64,000 bases of DNA from Streptomyces noursei (GTDB lineage: Bacteria; Actinomycetota; Actinomycetes; Streptomycetales; Streptomycetaceae). Position 1 is the first letter of the stretch; each line of letters starts with the position of its first letter. The translations under genes and the position numbers were made by a program. The DNA lies in NCBI RefSeq assembly GCF_001646665.1, contig NZ_LWBU01000169.1, positions 126,468-190,467 on the forward strand, written 5' to 3'. Below the pieces are notes generated by a model. The model was not told where the DNA came from, searched no databases, and saw only the letters and a program-made list of their open reading frames with translations. Positions 59,039-64,000 of this stretch are shown here, in pieces.

Positions 59039-61765
59039 ATGAGCGAGCACCGTCGCAAACCGCCGCAGCCGCAAGGTGGCGGACGTGCCGCGGCCAGGCG
59101 AGCCGCCCAGCAGCCCTCAGGCCGCAGGGCGGCTCAGGCGCGGGGAGCCAGTACAGGATCTCCTGCCGACCCGTACGGGGGCGGTGGTGAGGAGCGCGCG
59201 TACGGCAGTCGTGCGGAGGCCCGCCGGGCCGCCCAGCGCGGCGGACGCCGGCGCGGCGCCGAGGGTGCCGCCGCGGCCGCCGGGGGGCGGGCCGCGCGCG
59301 GAGGGCAGCCGGGCAAGAAGCGGCTGATCGACTACCCGCGTCACAACAAGTACGGGTGGCGTCGCTGGGTGCCGTCCTGGAAGCTCGTGACCGGGACGGC
59401 CCTGGGCTTCGCGGCCACCGTCCTGGGCGCCTCCACGGTCGTGTACTCCATGGTGGAGGTGCCGGAGGCGGTCAAGATCGCCACGGCGCAGAACAACGTC
59501 TACCTCTACGCCGACGGTACGCAGATGGCCGCGACCGGTGGCGAGATCAACCGGCAGATCCTCGACTTCGACAAGATCCCCGAGGCCATGCAGGACGCGG
59601 TCGTCTCGGCCGAGAACAAGACGTTCTGGAAGGACAAGGGCGTCGACCCCAAGGGCATCGGCCGGGCCTTCTACAACATGGCCATGGGCGAGCAGACCCA
59701 GGGCGGCTCCACCATCACCCAGCAGTACGTGAAGAACGCGATGCTGGACGACCAGAGCCAGACCATCAGCCGCAAGGCCAAGGAACTCTTCATCTCCCTC
59801 AAGGCGGGCTTCGAGGAGGACAAGAAAGAGGTCATGGCCGGCTACCTGAACACCTCGTACTACGGGCGGGGTGCGTACGGTCTCCAGGCGGCGGCCCGCA
59901 CGTACTACGAGAAGGACGCCGGCAAGCTCAACGCCAGCGAGTGCGCCTTCCTGGCCGCGCTGCTGAAGGGCGCGACCTACTACGACCCGGCCGGGTCGGT
60001 GGACATCGACCCCCGGGCCACTCCCGAGGCCAACACGGAAGCCGTCACCAAGCGGTGGAAGTGGATCCTCGACGAGATGGTCAAGGACGGCCACCTGGAC
60101 GCTGCAAAGCGGGCCAAGTTCGATGAGTTCCCGATGCCCAAGGCGCCGAAGAAGCAGGCCCGGCTCGGCGGCCAGGTGGGGTACATGGTGGACCTCGCCA
60201 AGGCGTTCGTCATCAACAACAACGACGTGGGCATCACGGCGAAGAAGCTCTCCCAGGGCGGTTACGAGATCCGCACGACGTTCGAGAAGCCGAAGGTCGA
60301 CGCCCTGGTCGCGGCCGTCGAGAAGGTCGAGAAGGCCAACATCGACCCCAAGGCGCGGCCCGACACGGACACCCATGTCCAGTTCGGCGGTGCCTCGGTC
60401 AACCCGAAGACGGGGGCGATCGTCGCCATCTACGGCGGCTCCGACGCGACCAAGCACTTCACCAACAACGCCGACCAGACCGGTGCCCAGGTCGGTTCGA
60501 CGTTCAAGCCCTTCGTGCTGGCCGCGGCCATGGAGTACGGCGTCCGTGATCCCGCGGGCGAGGCGGTGCAGGGCCCGGACCAGCGACGGACGGTCGACCC
60601 GGACAAGACGTACTACAACGGCCAGAACAAGCTCACGATCAAGAAGTACGACGGCAGCGTCTGGCACAACGAGGACGGCGAGGAGTGGAAGCAGGTCAAC
60701 GACGGTGACCAGGACTACGGGGACATCAACCTGCGCGAGGCGATGATCCACTCCGCCAACTCGCCCTTCGTGCAACTGGGCATGGACGTCGGCATCGAAG
60801 AGGTCAGGCAGACGGCGGTCCGGGCCGGTCTGCGCAAGGAGAGCCTGGTCGCGGCGAACGTGCCGTCCTTCTCCATCGGCATCTCCGACCCCAGCGCCAT
60901 CCGCATGGCGGGCGCCTACGCCACCTTCGCGGCCAACGGCAAGCAGCGCGACCCGTTCTCCGTCACGGAGGTGAAGAAGCGCGGCGAGACCATCTTCAAG
61001 CACGAGGCGAAGACCGAGCAGGCGTTCTCATCCGCCATCGCCAGCAACGTCACCGACGTCCTGAGGGACGTCGTCGAGGACCCCGAGGGCACGGGCAACA
61101 ACGCGGCCATCCCGGGGCGCCAGGTCGCCGGCAAGACCGGTACCACCGACGGCAACAAGTCGGCCTGGTTCGTCGGCTACACACCGCAGCTGGCCACCGC
61201 CATCGACATGTACCGGATGGACGACAACGCGGCGAACAAGAACCGCAAGTTCCTGGAGATGTTCGGCACGGGCGGGCAGAAGAAGATCCACGGCTCGTCC
61301 TTCCCGTCCGAGATCTGGCAGAAGTACATGTCGACGGCGCTCAAGGGCGCAGAGGTCATGCGCTTCCCCGCGCCGGAGCCGCTGGAGGCCGACACCGTGT
61401 ACGGCGGCGGCGCCAAGAGCCCCGAGCCCACGCCTTCGGACTCCCCGTCGCCGACGCCGTCCGAGAAGCCGTCGCAGAGCCCGTCGCCCACTCCGTCGAA
61501 GTCGGAGAGCTCCAAGCCGGCGGAGCCCTCGTGCGGTCCGTTCGACTGGGACTGCAACAACGAGAACGGCGGCCAGGACGGTGGCCAGGACGGCGGTCAG
61601 GACGGTGGCCAGGACGGCGGTGGGGGCACCGACACGGGTGGCACGGACGAAGGCGGCACCACAACGGGTGGTGAGACCAGTCCGAGTCCCTCGTTGACGA
61701 CCGGCGGCACCACCAACGGCAACGGCAACGGCAACGGCGGATGGTTCGGGGGAACGGAGGGCTAG
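59039..61765 (+). CDS. Bifunctional class A penicillin-binding protein (GT51 + transpeptidase)
   Basis: A 908-aa peptidoglycan synthase. The cytoplasmic N-terminus (about 1-115) is rich in Arg/Ala/Gly and strongly basic; a membrane helix follows (about 117-138). The GT51 domain has SAENKTFWKDKGVD (catalytic Glu), GGSTITQQYVKN and RKAKE. The transpeptidase domain has the nucleophile motif STFK, SAN (in HSANSPFVQ) and KTGT. The C-terminal 140 residues are Pro/Ser/Thr-rich then GGQDGGQDGG repeats and Asn/Gly repeats. The ATG at 59039 follows GAGGAG. Strong terminator at 61801-61859. Confidence 0.96.
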   Translation: MSEHRRKPPQPQGGGRAAARRAAQQPSGRRAAQARGASTGSPADPYGGGGEERAYGSRAEARRAAQRGGRRRGAEGAAAAAGGRAARGGQPGKKRLIDYPRHNKYGWRRWVPSWKLVTGTALGFAATVLGASTVVYSMVEVPEAVKIATAQNNVYLYADGTQMAATGGEINRQILDFDKIPEAMQDAVVSAENKTFWKDKGVDPKGIGRAFYNMAMGEQTQGGSTITQQYVKNAMLDDQSQTISRKAKELFISLKAGFEEDKKEVMAGYLNTSYYGRGAYGLQAAARTYYEKDAGKLNASECAFLAALLKGATYYDPAGSVDIDPRATPEANTEAVTKRWKWILDEMVKDGHLDAAKRAKFDEFPMPKAPKKQARLGGQVGYMVDLAKAFVINNNDVGITAKKLSQGGYEIRTTFEKPKVDALVAAVEKVEKANIDPKARPDTDTHVQFGGASVNPKTGAIVAIYGGSDATKHFTNNADQTGAQVGSTFKPFVLAAAMEYGVRDPAGEAVQGPDQRRTVDPDKTYYNGQNKLTIKKYDGSVWHNEDGEEWKQVNDGDQDYGDINLREAMIHSANSPFVQLGMDVGIEEVRQTAVRAGLRKESLVAANVPSFSIGISDPSAIRMAGAYATFAANGKQRDPFSVTEVKKRGETIFKHEAKTEQAFSSAIASNVTDVLRDVVEDPEGTGNNAAIPGRQVAGKTGTTDGNKSAWFVGYTPQLATAIDMYRMDDNAANKNRKFLEMFGTGGQKKIHGSSFPSEIWQKYMSTALKGAEVMRFPAPEPLEADTVYGGGAKSPEPTPSDSPSPTPSEKPSQSPSPTPSKSESSKPAEPSCGPFDWDCNNENGGQDGGQDGGQDGGQDGGGGTDTGGTDEGGTTTGGETSPSPSLTTGGTTNGNGNGNGGWFGGTEG

Positions 61766-61800
61766 CGCCCGGAGCCCCCGGCCCCGCTCGAGCCGCGACA

Positions 61801-61859
61801 CGAGGGCCGCCGCATCCGGTACGCACATCGCGTACGTCCACCGGATGCGGCGGCCCTCG
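61801..61859 (+). terminator. Terminator after the class A PBP
   Basis: A perfect 20-bp stem (61801-61820 with 61840-61859) with a 19-base loop, 36 bases after the PBP stop. Confidence 0.88.
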
Positions 61860-61881
61860 CCGTTGGCGCCCCGGGGTGCCG

Positions 61882-61904
61882 CCGTCCACAGGCCGTTGTC
61901 CACA
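61882..61904 (+). promoter_or_regulatory. DnaA-box pair upstream of the GT87 gene
   Basis: CCGTCCACA (61882-61890) and a perfect TTGTCCACA (61896-61904), same orientation, 41 bases before the gene start. Possible DnaA target; inference. Confidence 0.5.
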
Positions 61905-61944
61905 GGCCGCGCCCACCCACGGCCCGGTACGGCAGGATGTCCCC

Positions 61945-63432
61945 ATGCCGAGCCCACACAAGACGACGCGCGTCCAGCAGGACCGGCCCGTCGTGCCCCC
62001 GACCCGGAGGGACGAGGTCGCAGCCGCCGGCAGCGAGCTGATCGGCGGCCCCGTCGGCCGCTGGGCGCGGTTCGGCGGCAGCGCCCTCACGCCCGTCCGG
62101 GTGATCGCCCTCGCCGCGATCGGGATGTTCGCGCTCGGCATGGTGCAGAAGCTGCCCTGCTACAACTGGGCATGGTTCCGCGGCACCAGCTCGCAGTACA
62201 CCCACGCCTGCTACTCCGACATCCCGCACCTGTTCATCGGCCGGGGCTTCGCGGACGGGCTGATCCCGTACTTCGACCGCCTCGGCGGCGACATGGAGTA
62301 CCTCGAGTACCCCGTCCTGACCGGTCTGTTCATGCAGGTCGCGTCCTGGCTGACGCTGCCCTTCGACGGCGACCTGCAGTACCGCGAGCAGATGTACTGG
62401 ATGGTCAACGCGGGCATGCTGATGGCCTGCACCGCCGTGCTCGCCGTCTGCGTCGCGCGCACCCACCGCAACCGCCCCTGGGACGCGCTGCTTGTCGCCC
62501 TGGCGCCCGCCTTCGCCCTCACCGCCACCATCAACTGGGACCTGCTCGCGCTGGCCCTCACGGCCGTCGCCATGCTGATGTGGTCCCGGGGGCGGGCGCT
62601 GGCCTTCGGCGTGTTCCTCGGCCTCGCCACGGCCGCCAAGTTCTACCCGTTCCTGCTGCTCGGACCGTTGCTGCTGCTCTGCTGGCGAGCGTGGCGGTGG
62701 CGGGAGTTCGGCCTCGCCGTGGTGGGGACGGCGGCCTCGTGGCTCGCGGTGAACGTGCCGGTGATGCTGCTGGCGCCCGAGGGCTGGAAGAAGTTCTACT
62801 CCTTCAGCGAGGAGCGGGGCATCGACTTCGGCTCGTTCTGGCTGATCATCACGCAGCGCACCGGCGCGAACATCACGCCGGACGCCGTCAACACGTACGC
62901 GAGCGTGCTGATGGCGCTGGCCTGCCTGGGGATCGCCGCGCTGACGCTTACGGCGCCCCGCCGGCCGCGGTTCGCGCAGCTGGCCTTCCTGGTGATCGCC
63001 GCGTTCATCCTCACCAACAAGGTCTACTCGCCGCAGTACGTGCTGTGGCTGATCCCCCTCGCCGCCCTGGCCCGCCCCCGCTGGCGGGACTTCCTCATCT
63101 GGCAGGCCTGCGAGGTCATGTACTTCGTCGGCATCTGGATGTACCTGGCGTACACGACGAGCGGCAACAAGCAGGGGCTGCCGACGGAGGGCTACCAGTT
63201 CGCGATCCTGCTGCACCTGGCCGGGACGCTGTTCCTGTGCGCCATGGTGGTGCGGGACATCCTGATGCCCGAGCGGGACGGGGTCCGGCAGGACGGGACG
63301 GACGACCCGTCCGGCGGCGTCCTGGACCGCGCCGAGGACGTGTTCGTCCTGGGCAGGGCCGCGCAGCCGCCCCAGCACACCGCACACGCCGTGCAGGGGC
63401 CCCGGGTGGAGTGGGGCGCCGTACGGGAGTGA
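61945..63432 (+). CDS. Glycosyltransferase family 87-type integral membrane protein
   Basis: A 495-aa polytopic protein with about 10-12 membrane helices. The first extracytoplasmic loop holds acidic residues typical of GT-C enzymes (YSDIPHLFIGRGF, GGDMEYLEYPVLTG), which use polyprenyl-phosphate sugars; in mycobacteria GT87 members add mannose to lipid-linked glycans. The acceptor here is unknown. The conserved TAAKFYPFLLLGPL lies mid-protein. The ATG at 61945 has GGCAGGA upstream. The C-terminal 60 residues are a soluble tail. Confidence 0.88.
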   Translation: MPSPHKTTRVQQDRPVVPPTRRDEVAAAGSELIGGPVGRWARFGGSALTPVRVIALAAIGMFALGMVQKLPCYNWAWFRGTSSQYTHACYSDIPHLFIGRGFADGLIPYFDRLGGDMEYLEYPVLTGLFMQVASWLTLPFDGDLQYREQMYWMVNAGMLMACTAVLAVCVARTHRNRPWDALLVALAPAFALTATINWDLLALALTAVAMLMWSRGRALAFGVFLGLATAAKFYPFLLLGPLLLLCWRAWRWREFGLAVVGTAASWLAVNVPVMLLAPEGWKKFYSFSEERGIDFGSFWLIITQRTGANITPDAVNTYASVLMALACLGIAALTLTAPRRPRFAQLAFLVIAAFILTNKVYSPQYVLWLIPLAALARPRWRDFLIWQACEVMYFVGIWMYLAYTTSGNKQGLPTEGYQFAILLHLAGTLFLCAMVVRDILMPERDGVRQDGTDDPSGGVLDRAEDVFVLGRAAQPPQHTAHAVQGPRVEWGAVRE

Positions 63433-63476
63433 CAGGCGCCGAGCGGGGCCGTGGAAGGCCGCCGAGAGCCGCAAAC

Positions 63477-63503
63477 GGCCGCCCGCGGTGTCCGCGGGCG
63501 GCC
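63477..63503. terminator. Terminator between GT87 gene and the final minus-strand gene
   Basis: A perfect 12-bp GC stem (63477-63488 with 63492-63503) and 3-base loop between convergent genes. A second, looser GC-rich palindrome follows near 63523-63565. Confidence 0.75.
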
Positions 63504-63672
63504 GGGGGACAGCCGAGGGCCGGGCCCGGGCGCGCTCCTGTGACGGGCGCGGGCCCGGACGGGCCCGCGGCGGGTCTCCCGGATCGTGCCGGGCTCGCGC
63601 CCTAGCGGGTGTCTCGTCGGTCAGGCCGGACGCCGGGAGCCCGGCATGATCGGCCGCCCGGCGAGACGCGCC

Positions 63673-64000
63673 CTAGCGCTCGACCAGGCGGTCGAACTGC
63701 GTCGTGGTGTGCCGCAGGTGCGCGACCAGCTCGTCGCCGACCTTCGGTTCCTGGGCGTCCGACGGGACGAAGAGGATGGACACCTGCATGTGCGGCGGCT
63801 CGGCGAACCAGCGCTGCTTGCCCGCCCACACGAACGGCGACAGGTTGCGGTTCACCGTCGCCAGACCGGCCCGTGCCACGCCCTTGGCGCGCGGCATCAC
63901 CCCGTGCATCGCCTTCGGGGCCTCCAGGCCCACGCCGTGCGACGTACCGCCCGCGACGACGACCAGCCAGCCGTCGGAGGCCGCCTTCTGCTGGCGGTAG
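63673..64000 (-). CDS. Partial protein of unknown function (cut at window end)
   Basis: The C-terminal 108 residues of a minus-strand gene whose start lies beyond 64000; the frame stays open to the edge. The visible part has VVVAGGTSHGVGLEAPK, a segment with PFVWAGKQRWFAEPPHMQV, and a charged end TTTQFDRLVER. No membrane segment is visible. I do not recognise the family; conserved-looking aromatic and Gly residues suggest a soluble enzyme-like fold, but this is not evidence of function. The stop is TAG at 63673-63675. Confidence 0.75.
   Translation of the reverse strand, partial: YRQQKAASDGWLVVVAGGTSHGVGLEAPKAMHGVMPRAKGVARAGLATVNRNLSPFVWAGKQRWFAEPPHMQVSILFVPSDAQEPKVGDELVAHLRHTTTQFDRLVER

Noticed and set aside
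63602..63829. A 75-codon minus-strand frame overlapping the last gene
   Set aside because: Overlaps the partial gene in another frame and has no ribosome site or conserved features.

Overview
The window is a chromosomal segment of a Streptomyces (or very close relative). The evidence is the very high G+C content, frequent GTG starts, Streptomyces-type DnaA boxes (TTGTCCACA) and parS sites (GTTTCACGTGAAAC), class E sortases, CrgA and a DLW-39 peptide. The gene order matches, from memory, the S. coelicolor SCO3843-SCO3903 block around oriC. I see no insertion sequence, prophage, CRISPR array or biosynthetic cluster.

Left part (1-24 kb): a partial tRNA-Leu and a 769-bp non-coding stretch precede the growth and division signalling cluster fhaA-fhaB-pstP-rodA-pbpA-pknB on the + strand. 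It ends at a strong bidirectional terminator facing a minus-strand group: two class E sortases, a pabA/trpG glutaminase, a 53-aa membrane protein and a DUF881 protein. Then come crgA, a DnaA-box cluster outside oriC, a rhomboid protease, a cyclophilin and several poorly characterised cell-surface genes. Two of these stand out: a collagen-like secreted protein with extreme repeats and a membrane-anchored unknown. Also here are tRNA-Ala, an HTH regulator next to a Ser/Thr kinase, the DLW-39 peptide and tRNA-Ile.

Replication core (24-44 kb): DUF3566-gyrA-gyrB, dciA(DUF721)-recF, gnd and dnaN on the minus strand; oriC with about 20 DnaA boxes (34.05-34.61 kb); dnaA on the minus strand with a DnaA box abutting its promoter. 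On the + strand follow rpmH-rnpA-yidD-yidC-jag-rsmG-parA-parB. This joins initiation, helicase loading, topology, RNase P/ribosome and membrane insertion, and ParABS segregation in one locus. Six parS sites are spread over 40.7-55.5 kb.

Right part (43-64 kb): a GNAT protein; the thioredoxin system trxB-trxA with a textbook sigma-R promoter; ECF sigma factor sigM with its anti-sigma rsmA; a pseudokinase beside murJ and a DUF6049 surface protein; cca; an MFS protein; ino1 with a PadR regulator that has a clear palindromic operator; a bifunctional class A penicillin-binding protein; a GT87-type membrane glycosyltransferase; and a truncated unknown at the edge.

Most of the window is conserved housekeeping sequence. 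The less-explained signals are the collagen-like gene with a G11 coding tract, extra-oriC DnaA boxes (13.2, 40.8 and 61.9 kb), parS sites built into longer palindromes between convergent genes, the MurJ-linked pseudokinase, and repeats upstream of gyrB.
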